Counted from the stretch's first letter, positions 44,222 through 56,712 are shown. The stretch is 64,000 nt of DNA from Glebionis coronaria (GCA_025667525.1 JANFOE010000570.1:546001-610000), one strand, 5' to 3'. Made by a program: numbers and translations. The notes: generated by a model not told the origin, from the sequence alone.

Positions 44222-44780
44222 ACTCACAATAATGGTTCATTGTTAAATGACAGACGATGACCTGAATTTCAAATAAAGGGAAGTTTATCTATGCAACGAT
44301 AACTTACCCTCAAAACGAGAAATTAAATTTTCTCGGACACGAGCTAAAATTAAAACTATTCAAAGGGTTTTAAGCTCGTGTATATGACTTACAGTTAAAT
44401 ATCATATTGTAACTCGGACTTCAATTTTTGGAAAGCTTATCTTTAATGATAACTTATCCTCGTAACGAGAAATTAATTTTTGTCGGTCATGAGCTTGTAT
44501 TAAAACATTCCAAGTTTTAAGCTCAGAAAGGAAAGTGTATCTTTTAAATAAGATAACTTTTCTTCATAAAGAGAAAATCGTCTTTCTCGGTCATGAGCTT
44601 TCCGTTAAAACATTCAAAAGTTTTCAAGCTCATGAAACGACTTCTAAGTAAATGTCAGCTTAGGACTATATCTTCAGAAGGAAAGTTTATCGCCGATGAT
44701 AAACTTATCCTCACAACGGGAAGTTTACAACTTATCGGACTTGAGCTCGTTTTGTAAGATATTCAACATCTTAAGCTCAA
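44222..44780 (+). repeat. E4 hairpin array: four units of about 150 bp (one shortened)
   Basis: ACGAGAAA landmarks at 44315 and 44465, AAGAGAAA near 44569 and ACGGGAA near 44715. Long hairpins: CACGAGCT ... AGCTCGTG (unit 1), TCATGAGCTT ... AAGCTCATGA (unit 3), TTGAGCT ... AGCTCAA (unit 4). Unit 2 has lost the end of its right arm and part of the spacer, explaining its 104-bp spacing. No ORF. A weaker fifth relative is near 45030. Confidence 0.83.
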
Positions 44781-47086
44781 ATAGTTGGTTTTTCTAAATC
44801 TTTCAAAATTATGTGTTCAAAATGTTTTGATAAAAAGAGCATGTCTTCTGGAATCGATAATATTTACGATCCTAGAAATGTCGTTCAATAATGACACGGG
44901 GTTGTAAATAAAGTTCGAGCATAAGTTCAAATGTTTTAAACATGCTCCATATGGTTTACTATTATTTTAGATAGTAACCCGCCTTTCATATTCAAGTCAA
45001 GCATTTCACCGGAAAGCTTTAACTCAACAACGGGAATTAATTTTCTCGGGCATGGTTAATTTATAACCATGTAAGGGACCGTGTTTACGTAACAACATAA
45101 TCTAACACGAATATATATACGTTTTAGTGCATTTATTTGTTAAAACGATAGAAATCTTGTTTTTATGAAGTTATCATCTCCACAAACCGTAGCAATTTAT
45201 AGCTGATGTCTACATACTCGACGATGCGACTACTCAAACGACGACTACAATTCTTTAGATAGAACACGGGTCAACAATTGGGGGGGGGGGGGGGGGAGAA
45301 ATTGTCAATCGTTCAGAATCTTCGATGCCGAAAGTGCCAAGTTCACTAATTGGTGTCAAGAAAACGATATCAATCGTACATATGGTGTCAAGGAGGAGAA
45401 ATTTCAGGCGTTACGGGGAGACCAACATTCGTCAATAAGAACCACGCGATCTTATCACATGATGTTCTTATCATTCTGGTCCAACCTCGTAAATTATCAA
45501 TCTTGTGAATACATTATCATATATGATCTTTGCACGTGATAAATGCCTTACACTTGTGCTTAAAAGGTATTTAATTTATGTATCAAGTACAACCTCATTA
45601 TATTGAGGGAGAGCTTGTGATAATCATGGAGATAATTGGTGTTGCATTTTTCTTCCGAAATTTTCTTAAAATATCTTTAAATCAGTTGATATTAAAAACA
45701 TCGATTGGGTTAATATTTTTAATATGGGGGAGAAAATGTGATTTAATATGAGATCAATTAATTCAATGGTTTGAATTAATGTGCTGGCTCAACCCGACAT
45801 GTGCGAAATGTTTTTGAATATCGTGGCATATGTTAAGGGGGATCAAAATGGATTTGTACATAAAAAATGGTATTCGTGGTGATTTATACTTACCCACAAC
45901 CCATTTATTTCATGACGATGAAGATTGTAGTGACAAAAGGATGGTAGGATAGGTTAAGTCCAATGATTCTCTCAAAACCGGAGGAATCTTTTCAAGGACA
46001 TTCCATAGCTAGAAATAGTAGTCCTTAGGAAAGATGGAGAAAGATTGTGAATGTAGCTGAATGCCGACCAAGTACTTAAGTTAGCACTAGAACAATCACA
46101 ACAAGGTGATAGTTATGACGTATTGGTAAGCTTTGAAGGGGTTGAAGAATAAAAAAGAATTGTAAAGATAAAGGGTCTAAAGAAAGAAGCCCTCCTAACA
46201 ACTAAGGCAGAAACCAGGTCAACACATATGCTATGGAGATCATTTTTAATGATGCTCGATATTGAAGATATACATCATGGACCCAGTGATGCAATGCACA
46301 ACCCATCTCAGCTAACTCAAATATCTCTCAAAAGATATTTGTTTTAATCACACGGAGATCAACACGTTATATATCAATTTATTCACTTCGAATAAATTGG
46401 TATTTAAATGGTGGCACTTCTCTCCGGCCTCCGATCACTAAAATCCAAAGTGCACGATCGAGTATAGAGCCATTTGAGATCATCAAATATCTCATTAGGA
46501 CACACTTCCATATTTTCTTGCTTCTTCACACATTGTGAAAAGTAAGAAAGATATTAAGAGTCCTACGTAAAATGTTCATGATCTTGCCTGAACATCCGAG
46601 TAATACGAAATTATTTATAATAAAGATGGAAATCCTTCTTGAGCGAATATCAAAAAGCTCATGGTAGGTGACTTGTGTGATTCTTTATGAATCAAACTTG
46701 TGATAACTGGAAAACAACAATGGTTTAATTCTTAACTGAATTTAAACACGTTCCAGGCCTCTACGCAATATCTCAGTTATCTTTCTAGAACACTCAGAGT
46801 GAAACCCTAGTGTTCACAATGATGAGGTTGAAATCCTTCAAGTGTTAACCTCAAACAACACTTGGTAGGTAACTTGCAAGATTCTATATGAATCAAGCTC
46901 GTGACACTGGAAAGTACCGATGGTGCGTTTTTTTAATGAATCAAACTTGTTCCAGGAATATCAATTGACGACTTCAATCATGCGGATAATATTATCTAAA
47001 TGATTCACTCTTTATGTTCGCAGTCAGCTTTGGACGGTCAAATAAAGAGAACGGGTTTACCCACGAAATCTTGTAAAGGAGGTCCT
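44781..47086 (+). other. E4 3' non-coding region, left part
   Basis: Non-coding. Homologous in opposite orientation to the E1/E2 3' regions (for example GATAATATTTACG, CGGGAATTAATTTTCTCGGG, GGAAATCCTTC...CAAACTTGTGA). Purine tracts: G17 at 45280-45296, GAGGGAGAG at 45605-45613, GGGGGAG at 45726-45732, AGGGGGA near 45837. Interrupted by E5 at 47087. Confidence 0.75.
47082..47086. repeat. Target site duplication GTCCT, left copy (E5)
   Basis: GTCCT precedes TGATACAGAGG; GTTCT follows the other end at 56180-56184. One base differs. Joining the flanks restores the E1/E3-like order AAGGAGGTTCTTAATTGAA. Confidence 0.75.
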
Positions 47087-48835
47087 TGATACAGAGGTTT
47101 TACTAGGTTAAAAGTTCGTTCTGTCTCGACTCGATTCGAATTGATCATGGTTTTAAATGTGACTCAGTTGTTCTTGGTGTGAAGAAAGAAAGGAGATTAT
47201 CTATTTTAAAATAAAGTTGAAAACTTTAAAGTTATAAACTAAAAATAAAAAGTTTGAAAATTAAATGACAAAAGATTAAACCTTTAATAAAAGTAAATTT
47301 GAAAAAAAAAACTTTATAAAAATGTAAACTTTAAATAAATCTAATACAAAACACTTTGAAATTAAACTTAATAAAAATGGCGAGAAAAATAAAATTTGAA
47401 CAATTCGGGAAACTAAAACTAAAGCTAAGTCGGAATCTTATAAATCAGAACCAATCCGGAATGCCTACTCTTGACTCAATTCGGAATGCATATGAAAAAC
47501 ATAATCCGGAATCAAGCTTTCACACATTATCCGGAATAAGTATACACACGTTATCCGAAATCCGTGATCGACTAACAATTCGGAATGCAAATCAGCAGCT
47601 AATCCGGAATCCGTGACAAAGCACTAATCCGGAATCTAAATTCCTTAAACAATCCGGAATACGTTGTTGTGGTCTAATCCGGAACACAGATAAATGATGC
47701 AATCCGGAATAACTATCTTAGATCTAATCCAGAATGTGTATGCTTGATCTAATCCGGAATAGGCTATTTTGCAAGTAATTCGGAATGAAGGTAAACAATC
47801 GTAAGTCGGAATAAACTGTATTGAACTTAATTCGGGATATGAGGGTTTTGATAACCCGAATAAGGAACAAAATTAAGCATAAATGAAAATAAGCTAAAAT
47901 CTAATAAGCACTTAATCAAAGACTCAAATTGATTTTAGGAAAAAGCTAATAAGCCACAATTTAAAAACTTAAAAAAAAACTAAATAATCTATATATTAAA
48001 AATCAACTTTTAAAAGATTAAATTATTTAAAACACTTAATTCAAAATAAGAAAAGCACATAATAAGCACTAAACACAATAAGCTAAAAAGATCAAGCACA
48101 TCAAAACCATAAGAACAATCAAACAAGCACATCAATTAAACAATAAGCATAAAGATAAACAAACTACATGATTATCTAAATCAAACAAGAGATTAAAAAT
48201 AAGAAAGGTAGAATGAGAATGATTAATAAAAAGCTTGAAATCAAAATGAAGATTAAAGATTCAAATACAAGATAAATGTGAAAAACTTGAAAACATGAAA
48301 GTAAATCTAGAGAGAGAAAGTAATTACCTACTCCTAAATCATAAAATAAAACTATCTAAATTATCTAACACCTTCTAATGAAAGATTATGAGGGTATTTA
48401 TAGGTGGAGGGGAGGATAGGTGTTGATGCTTTCTTCTTTCACTTTGTCTTCTCGTCTTTTATTTTCTTCTTCTTTCTCGACTTTGTCTCGGGATTTGTCG
48501 AATGATAAAATGAACTTGTCTTATAGTTTTCTTCTTTTATTAGACTTGGTTCTTCGACTTCGTTAAACTTCCGTCTTTAGACTTTTTCTTTGATAAATCT
48601 TCAGAATAGGCCTTTGACTTCCGTTCTTTTTGCACTCTTGATCTTTTGACTTCGTCTGTTTCCTTTTTCTTCGATAAAAGCCCGTATTTTCTTCTTTTTT
48701 CATATTTTGGTCCTAAAACACAACAAAAACATAAACTACGCAGAATTATGACTTTTACGACATTAAATATACGTTTTGGATTGGTTTTTTATTATAATTA
48801 AGTGGTAAAAGGATAAGTGTTTTCACACTTATTGA
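47087..48835 (-). repeat. E5 3' LTR with CCGGAAT repeats
   Basis: About 1.75 kb, closely matching 54423-56179. It contains some fifteen copies of AATCCGGAAT at 20-35-bp spacing (47450-47830) and AT-rich sequence with AAGCACxTAATAAGC repeats. A TATTTATAGG motif lies at 48395-48404. Open frames inside are not conserved genes. Confidence 0.85.
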
Positions 48836-50908
48836 ATCCCCTACACATGGCCATTGCAATGCCCTCATGCAATGCATTAATTTCAAAGCATGATTTACAT
48901 TTTTCGTCATAATTAACCCACCTTAGCCTTTATTTAAACACTAGACACTAAGGAAACTTAAAAAGTTAGAAATTTACGAAATGTTTGATGGAAGAAACAA
49001 GTAAAGAGATCTAAGACTTACATTAGGACTTTGGTGCCATGAATGTTTATCACCCTCAAGTTTCACGTTCCCCATACTAAGCTGAAAAACGAGATCATTG
49101 TTATCATAAGTTAGTAAAGCTAACATGCACTCATGTGGCTCAATTATTCACTTAGACTCCCTTATTTCTAAGTGTATCTCTTATATTTTATTGTTATCTT
49201 GAATGATCACGAGGATTCATTGTTGACTTACTCTGGTAGTTTATTAAGGCTGAAAATAAAGTAGGACGGTTTAATAAATAGTTAGTTAAAGGACAAAATC
49301 TTTTAAAACTGCTTCTCGAAACCTCATAAAGTTCATATCTTGGCATAACTCGTTTCACGATTTGAGACCTTTGTCGGATCGATATTTGGCATTGACTTCA
49401 TACTTCAAATCTTGAGAGACGTTCTTGAAATAATGGTCTTCTATTCATAATAGGAATTTCTTCACTTGAAGTTTTTGAGAGATTCTTCATACTTGGACCA
49501 CGACTTCTTCATTTTTCTACAATCGTTATTTGGGATTTTGATATACAACGATCCGCCTCCTTTTAGGACTTGGATCTATTTATCCTCATACCTTGCTAGG
49601 GTCTTTTCGAATAGACTTCTCCATGATCTTTAGGGGAGTATTTGCTTTTCGTCGTGTGTCTTGATCCTTCATATTGATTTTTGATAAATGATTCTTCACA
49701 TCACTTTGGATCTTTAGCAACAAAATGTAACCCTCATGCTTTATTAGGGCATTTTCGGACTCGCCAATCTTCGCATCCCGCTTCAATAAGTTATGCCTTG
49801 GCTATGAATTCTAATTAATACCGAGCAACTTTTAAACGATCTTGTGCTAGAAGCTAAGTAACTTTTCAAATCGTATAACCTTACTTATTGCATTTATTTA
49901 TTTAACAAGCGATGGGAGAAAAAGCTCATAATTAACTCACATAAATCCATGAAAGAATACCAAACTTATAATTGACTCTATCATCTCTCATTCTCCACAA
50001 TTTAAAATCTAAAGGAATGAGCCTCGTGGATGCTTATACAATTAAATCAAAGTTTTGGGTTTTCAAGTCATAATAGGATCTTGCAACTTCTTATACTTTT
50101 TCAAGTTAAGAATTCACATTTTACAGTTCCCTTGATAAACGACTTTCTCGGATCAATTATAGGAACTTGCGAAAATTTCTTGTTCTTAACCCGTTTGAGT
50201 TAAGACTTTCGCATTTTAAAGTTACCTATATAAAAGTCTAGCAAAACTTTATTTAAACACCTTAAGGATACTAGCTAGAGTAAACTTGGATAAGTAAACT
50301 CGGGTTGAGTCAAAAGATTCATGACGGGCCTAATATATCAAAGAAATCTAAACTTATTAAAACCATTGTATTAAAATTTATTCTAATGAAAGAAAATAAC
50401 GATAACAAAATACAACTAGGCCAAAATAGATCAAAACTTTTGAAAAATGTCGAAAAATCAATTTTCTTGTTAAAATGAGGATAAATTCATGGAAAAGCCC
50501 ACTTAACTTCGACAGAAGTCCCCCTACACTTAATATAAACATTGTCCTCAATGTTTAATCATGTGGGAGTAAACTCCCCTACACTTAGGACATTGTGAAC
50601 GTTGTTTAAATCTTACTAAGGAAGAGATAACTAAAGTGATTTCTATTTTAATATTGAAGAATATAAAATAGTAAATCAAAAGAGTTTAGAATAGAACCGA
50701 TAAGACGAGTACACGGAATCACGGGTCGTCAAAAGTAGAACATTGAAAGCTCGAATCCCTGCACATCATAAGAAAGAAAACAAAAAACACATACTAGGGT
50801 ATCCCCCTACACTTATTACAAAAACGGATAAAAAGGATAGAACATCGGGTTGCCTCCCGAAAAGCGCATGTTTTTGTTCACCGAGTCGTGAGCCTGACTC
50901 GACCTTGA
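48836..50908 (-). other. E5 3' internal region, no gene found
   Basis: About 2.07 kb of AT-rich sequence. At its LTR end, in sense, GTGTAGGGGATT is the polypurine tract. CCCCTACACTTA repeats at 50521-50531, 50578-50588 and 50804-50815 are further purine tracts in sense orientation (TAAGTGTAGGGG). No ORF longer than about 80 codons is supported. Confidence 0.65.
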
Positions 50909-51780
50909 TTACAATGGTAAGAACCTTGAAGAACATCCACCGGGGTCAAATACATGGTCCTCATCCATCAAATAGCACAAGCTTAAGGTGAAGAGCACAA
51001 GCCAAAGAAGAGTAGGCGAGGTTCCCTTAAGCAATTGTTGAGCACGATGGTAGAAAGTATGATCAAGTGAAAGCATAGCTCCAGTTTTTCCAAAAGTCTT
51101 TCCTTTTATTGCATCAGATGGACACTGAGATGGCTTAAAAATTGTGATACCCGGATCGAACACCTTTTCCTTTAGGGGAAAATAAGACTTAAACTCAGTA
51201 GACCTTGAAGATTCGCCCATAAACCACACAATCTCATCCGAAGAAGGTGGAAAGAGAGGTGTCAAGACATAGGTACTACGGATGTTGGTGTCGTCCGGTT
51301 TCTTCTCCTTTGAAACGGGTTTCTTTTTATCCGTAGGAGGATAAAGACCATAATCAAAGTCCAAAGGAGGAGAATCATGCTCATTAGGAAAGTATGTATT
51401 GGGAAAGGTGGTGAAATCTTCCTAAAATAAGTAATCATCCAAAGTAGGATCAAGCATTGTTGGCGGAGGATCTTCATCAAAAATAGGAGCATAATCATCA
51501 GTAGAAGACATATCACTTGAAGAATCACTCGAAACGGTGTCAACATCATCCAAGTCATCACAAGTCGGCATGTCTTTATTCTTTGAAGAAAATCATCATA
51601 ATTATCCAAATCGGAACTAGAATCATCATCATATTCATCATAGGTTGGTGGAGAATCATAAATTGGTGGGCCATCCAAATTGGAGAGAGAATCATCATCA
51701 TATTCGTCATAGATTGGTGGAGAATCATAAATTGGCGGGGCATCTAAATTGAAGAGAGAATCATCATCATATTCGTTCAC
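50909..51780 (-). pseudogene. E5 unknown acidic ORF with repeated PPIYD units
   Basis: Downstream of protease where RT would be expected. From 51780: MNEYDDDSLFNLDAPPIYD, then two more copies of an about 22-residue unit (EYDDDSLSNLDGPPIYDSPP). The frame then shifts near 51590. A second frame (51364 to 50909) begins MDFDYGLYPPTDKKKP and contains a hydrophobic stretch SPTLLWLVLFTLSLCYLM before MDEDHVFDPGG. I do not recognise a domain. A hydrophobic segment in this place could be an env-like remnant of Athila elements, but that is speculation. Frameshifted, so probably not functional here. Confidence 0.5.
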
Positions 51781-51911
51781 ATGGTCTTAAAAAAGTGGAT
51801 TATCATAGCAAGTTTCGAAAAGAGGATTGTCATGTAGCACAAAAGCATCAAGCTTTGTACTTTCCAAAGGAGTTGTATCAAGCTCGTCTTGAAGCACATC
51901 AATCATTTCGC

Positions 51912-52379
51912 CTATTCTTTTCCATTGGATTTTCTTGTAATCTTCCCCATCTTAAGAACTTGTTGATCATTCCCGACCCTTAAAATTAATTCACCTTTGA
52001 CAACATCGACTAAAGCTTTTCCGGTTCTCAAGAATGACCGTCCAAGTATTAACGGAATAGGAGGATCCATTTCATAATCAACAACAACAAAATCGACCGG
52101 AGAAGTGAAGTTACCAACTTCAACAAAAACATCTTCGGCAATACCAACGGGGTAAGCGAGAGTTTGATTTGCTAGCTCAAGAGTCCTCTTTGTTGGTGTA
52201 AGATCGGGTAATGATAACTTTTTCCAAACACTTAATGGCATCAAATTAATACTTGCTCCGAGATCGGCTAGGGCAGTAAATTCTTCGGGTTTTTTTAAAT
52301 GTACATGGTAGCACAAAACGACCGGGATCTCCAAGTTTTTTCGGAAGTTCTTTAAGAAGGACTGTAGAAAAATTTTCAT
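51912..52379 (-). pseudogene. E5 retropepsin-like aspartic protease
   Basis: From 52379: MKIFLQSFLKNFRKNLEIPV, then ADLGASINLMPLSVWKKLSL. DLGAS is the catalytic motif form usual in Athila-type Gypsy proteases (DTGA in most retropepsins). PIPLILGRSFLRTGKALVDV, the conserved I-L-G-R flap-side motif, follows. The stop is at 51912. Its start is in a different frame from the gag linker upstream (break near 52290), while the protease domain itself is unbroken. It would cut the polyprotein; the usual fusion to RT is absent. Confidence 0.85.
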
Positions 52380-54146
52380 TTAAGCAGGTGTTGACAAATT
52401 CAGCCATCTTTTCCTTCTTACTAAGCAATTCCTTGAATGCTTTGACAAATTTTGGCATTTGGACAAGTGCTTCAACAAGGATAATATTGAAATTCATTTG
52501 GGAGATCATCTTCAAATAGGTAGTGATTTGAGAATCCTCTTTAGTGAGCATTTTGCACTTGTCTAACCTTGAAGGATAAGGAATATTGGGTTTAGGAGGT
52601 GTAGGTGTAGAAGGTTGAGATGGTGAAGGTTGAGATGGTAATGTAGAACTAGTACTAGGTGTGGTAGTAGGAGGGATAAATGGGGGTGGAGGAGGTGTAG
52701 ATGGAGTAACTGAGGGAGGGATAGATGGTCCTACTAAAGTTGCTCCACTGCGTGTAGTAATAGCACTCACATTAGCTCTAGGGTTTGTTTCGGTTGTAGA
52801 AGGAAGATCACCTTGGGGACGAAGGGTTTGAAACATTTGAACGAATTTCCTATCCGTGGACTCTTCCATTTCTTTCATTGTTTTCTCTTGATCGGTTAAT
52901 TTTTGTAGAATCAAGTCCATGTTCGGATGAGGTAAATTGAACCCTTGTTGTTGAAAACCTTGGTTTGGGTATTGGTTATATGGTTGAAAACCTTGAGGAT
53001 TGAAACCTTGGTTTTGAAAGCCTTGATTTTGAATTTGATAATTGCCTTGGTTTCCATTGTATCCCCTCACATTTTTAGTTTGTTGAACATTTGCTCTTGG
53101 TTGCCCTTGGTTGTTATAGGTGGGTGGGTGTGGTCTTTATTAAAAACCGGATGGAGCCAAGTAATTAGTCGGGTTATAGGACAAGTGATTAACATCAACA
53201 TTAGGCTTGAAACGAACTCTCCCCGTGTTGTTGTAAGCATACACTTCCCCGTGAGATTGATCATAAGCTTATCACAATTAGCATAAGAGTGTGGCCCACC
53301 ATAAGTTTCACAAGTAATATTGAGGGCATGGGCATGTTGATTAGGATGGTTATCTCTTAAAACAAGTTGTTTTACTGCTGAAGTAAGTTCCTTAAGATGA
53401 TTGGTCAACTCACTCTCACTGGCACTAGCCATAGTAGCCCTAACACTCTTGGTTTGGTCTTTGGCTTTGTTTTCAATGATAGCCCAAGCCTCATTCATAG
53501 ATTTGACAAGAATATTACCCCCCGAAGCACTATTTAGTGAATCTTGGTCATTCAAACTTAATCCATTATAAAAAGTATTAATTTGATGTACCTTTGTAAA
53601 ACCGTGTTGTGGACACTTTCTCAAAAGTTCCTTAAAACGATCCCAAGATTCACTAAACGTCTCACCTTACTTTTGTCCAAAGTTAATGATGTCAATCCGC
53701 AAAGTTATAGTACGTGAGGGTGGAAAAAAGTAATTGATAAATTTGGTCTCAAGGTCCGCCCATGTTGTAATACTTTGGGGTGGTTCCTTATCAAGCCAAG
53801 TCCGGGCTTGTCCCTCGAGGGAGAAAGGAAAGAGGAGCAAGCGGATTGCCTCTTGTGAAACCCCATTGTATTTCACGGTATTGGTTAAGTGAATAAACCT
53901 TTTTATGTGATCGTGCGGATCATCATGAGTGCGGCCTAAGAAAGGTGTTGCGGAAACCATTTGTATAAAACTGGTCTTGAGCTCGATGTTATTTGCATCA
54001 ATAGCCAGAACCACAATCGCATCTTCATTTCTTTCAACATGTGATTGCAAAAGCTCAATCATTGGACGGTTATCCATTGTGTTAACAACAAGAGGCTCGA
54101 TGATAACGGCTTGAATGGAATTCCTTTTGCGTGATTGGGTACGCAT
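52246..54146 (-). pseudogene. E5 gag (degenerate)
   Basis: ATG at 54146. The retrotransposon gag domain reads FIQMVSATPFLGRTHDDPHD, then EAIRLLLFPFSLEGQARTWL and TTWADLETKFINYFFPPSRT. A single in-frame TAA at 53667-53669 interrupts it before RKCPQHGFTKVHQINTFYNG and LSLNDQDSLNSASGG. A frameshift in 53150-53280 leads to a Q/N/G-rich linker (GFNPQGFQPYNQYPNQGFQQ) and a proline/serine-rich stretch. CETYGGPHSYANCDK is a partial knuckle-like pattern (C-x9-C). The domain and motifs are typical of Athila-type Gag. It is damaged by one nonsense codon and at least two frameshifts. Confidence 0.85.
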
Positions 54147-54403
54147 ACACCTACAAAAGAAAAGAATAGCGAAGAAATAGAAGAAATAAAGTTAACGTGA
54201 AAAAAAATATTTTTGGTGCAAAACTTTTGAAAAAGAAATGCTTTTTATGATTTTTTTTAAATGTTTTTGGATTTTTAAAGTTTTTAATTTTTATGGATTT
54301 TTGAAAATTTTTGAATATTTTGCAAGAAAAATAACGTTCAAAAGTGAACGGATCCCAAAATCCAACGCGTTTCTCACAAAAACTGTTAATCTTCACGAAA
54401 AGA

Positions 54404-54419
54404 GCCGGCAGCGGCGCCA
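54404..54419 (-). other. E5 primer-binding site (Asp tRNA type)
   Basis: Complement TGGCGCCGCTGCCGGC lies three bases from the LTR. TGGCGCCGTTGCCGG is the complement of the 3' end of plant aspartate tRNA; one mismatch here. Confidence 0.75.
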
Positions 54420-54422
54420 TTT

Positions 54423-56179
54423 TAATACAGAGGTTTTACTAGGTTAAAAGTTCGTTGTGTCTTGACTCGATTCGAATTGATCATGGTTTTAAATGTGACT
54501 CAGTTGTTGTTGGTGTGAAGAAAGAAGGGTGATTATCTATTTTAAAATAAAGTTGAAAACTTTAAAGTTATAAACTAAAAATAAAAAGTTTGAAAATTAA
54601 ATGACAAAAGATTAAAACTTTAATAAAAGTAAATTTGAAAAATTAAAACTTTATAAAAATGTAAACTTTAAATAAATCTAAGACAAAACACTTTGAAATT
54701 AAACTTAATAAAAATGGCGAGAAAAATAAAATTTAAACAATTCGGGAAACTAAAACTAAAGCTAAGTTGGAATCCTATAAATCTGAACCAATCCGGAATG
54801 CCTACTCTTGAATCAATTCGGAATGCATATGAAAAACATAATCCGGAATCAAGCTTTCACACGTTATACAGAATAAGTATGCACACGTTATCCGGAATCC
54901 GTGATCCACTAACAATTCGGAATGTAAATCAGCAGCTAATCCGGAATCCGTGACAAAGCACTAATCCGGAATCTAAATTCCTTAAACAATCTGGAATACG
55001 TTGTTGTGGTCTAATCCAGAATACAGATAAATGATGCAATCCGGAATAACTATCTTAGATCTAATCCGGAATGTGTATGCTTGATGTAATCCGGAATACC
55101 CTATTTTGCAAGTAATTCGGAATGAAGGTAAACAATCATAAATCGGAATAAACTGTATTGAACTTAATTCGGGATATGAGGGTTTTGATAACCCGGATAA
55201 GGAACAAAATTAAGCATAAATGAAAATAATCTAAAATCTAATAAGCACTTAATCAAAGACTCAAATTGATTTTAAGAAAAAGCTAATAAGCCACAATTTA
55301 AAAACTAAAAAAAAAAACTAAATAATCTATATATTAAAAATCAACTTTTAAAAGATTAAATTATTTAAAACACTTAATTCAAAAAAATAAAAGCACATAA
55401 TAAGCACTAAACACAATAAGCTAAAAAGATCAAGCACATCAAAACCATAAGAACAGTCAAACAAGCACATCAATTAAACAATAAGCATAAAGATAAACAA
55501 ACTACATACTTATCTAAATCAAACAAGAGATTAAAAATAAGAAAGGTAGAATGAGAATGATTAATAAAAAGCTTGAAATTAAGATGAAGATTAAAGATTC
55601 AAATACAAGATTAATGTGAAAAGCTTGAAAACATGAAAGTAAATCTAGAGAGAGAAAGTATTTACCTACTTCTAAAGCATAAAATAATACTATCTAAATT
55701 ATCTAACACCTCCTAATGAAAGATTAGGAGGGTATTTATAGGAGGAGGGGAGGATAGGTGTTGATGCTTTCTTCTTTCACTTTCTCTTCTCGTCTTTTAA
55801 TTTATTCGTCTTTCTCGACTTTGTCTCGGGATTTGTCGAATGATAAAATGAACTTGTCTTATAATTTTCTTCTTTTATTAGACTTGGTTCTTCGACTTCG
55901 TTAAACTTCCGTCTTTAGACTTTTTCTTCGATAAATCTTCAGAATAGGCCTTCGACTTCCGTTCTTTTTGCACTCTTGATCTTTTGACTTCGTCTTTTGT
56001 CTTTTTCTTCGATAAAAGCCCGTGAAAGCCCGTGTTTTCTTACTTTTTCATATTTTGGTCCTAAAACACAACAAAAACACAAACCACGCATAATTCCGAC
56101 TTTTACGACATTGAATATACGTGTGGCTTGGTTTTTATTATAATTAAGTGGTAAAGGATAAGTGTTTTCAAACTTATTA
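54423..56179 (-). repeat. E5 5' LTR with CCGGAAT repeats
   Basis: Matches 47087-48835 throughout. It begins (plus strand) TAATACAGAGG where the other copy has TGATACAGAGG, and ends AAACTTATTA. The CCGGAAT series is at 54785-55160; a 10-bp duplication (GAAAGCCCGT) occurs at 56015-56035. Confidence 0.85.
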
Positions 56180-56712
56180 GTTCTTAATTGAAACTTCCTA
56201 CCACAAGTACGATATTTAATATCCTCCAACGGTCTTCACCGACCAGAGGTAAAATGCTACCTAATTAGGTTGAAATGTTCAAAGCCATTCTGTCGGTGTC
56301 TATGTTTTGTTGCTAACTGTCTTATGCAGCGTAACAAGAAGGTGGTGTCGCGGTATACCCAATGAAGTTGTCCACACATGCTTATATTTTATGTACTTAA
56401 GACTTCAACAAATTCAAGAAAGCCTAAAAGTCAAGTCTTCTGTTGTATCAAACTCTGAAGCTTTCAAGAATTTATAAATGTGTAAGTATGTGGAACATGA
56501 AGTCACGAGGAGGCGAATATAACAAGAGATGAATGCACAAGGTCAAGGCAAAGAAACATGCTCAAAACTAAAGTCAAAGATCTCATCAGCATATTCACTA
56601 GATAAAGAAAAGACGACTACGAGTTCAAGACAAAGCATAGTATGCTAGGTTTATTTTATTATTCTAACTCGGGTAACGCCCTTGTTTGGAGTGACCTCGC
56701 TTAGGGGGAGAT
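56180..56712 (+). other. E4 3' non-coding region, right part, and polypurine tract
   Basis: Continues E4 after E5: GTTCTTAATTGAAACTTCC, the ACCGGTCTTCACCG-like segment shared with E1, then TTAGGGGGAGATT at 56701-56713 directly before the LTR. No ORF. Confidence 0.8.

Larger units (their letters stand above)
47087..56179 (-). mobile_element. E5: Athila-like Gypsy element lacking RT and integrase
   Basis: 9.1 kb with LTRs of about 1749 bp (47087-48835) and 1757 bp (54423-56179). An Asp-tRNA-like primer-binding site lies beside the right LTR and a GTAGGGGAT purine tract beside the left one, so the coding strand is minus. Internal order in sense: gag (54146 to 53067), gag linker (53070 to 52246), protease (52379 to 51912), an acidic unknown ORF (51780 to 50909), then 2 kb without genes. 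No RT, RNase H or integrase motif is visible, so it is non-autonomous. Gag and protease resemble Asteraceae Athila-type polyproteins. It is inserted in E4's 3' region. Confidence 0.85.

Noticed and set aside
47356..47616. Small protein-coding gene in the E5 LTR (also 54693-54953)
   Set aside because: Present in both LTR copies only because the LTRs are duplicates; it runs through the CCGGAAT repeat field and has no recognisable motif.
51517..51747. Plus-strand IIIIFIIGWW repeat peptide
   Set aside because: Antisense shadow of the acidic EYDDDS repeat ORF of E5.
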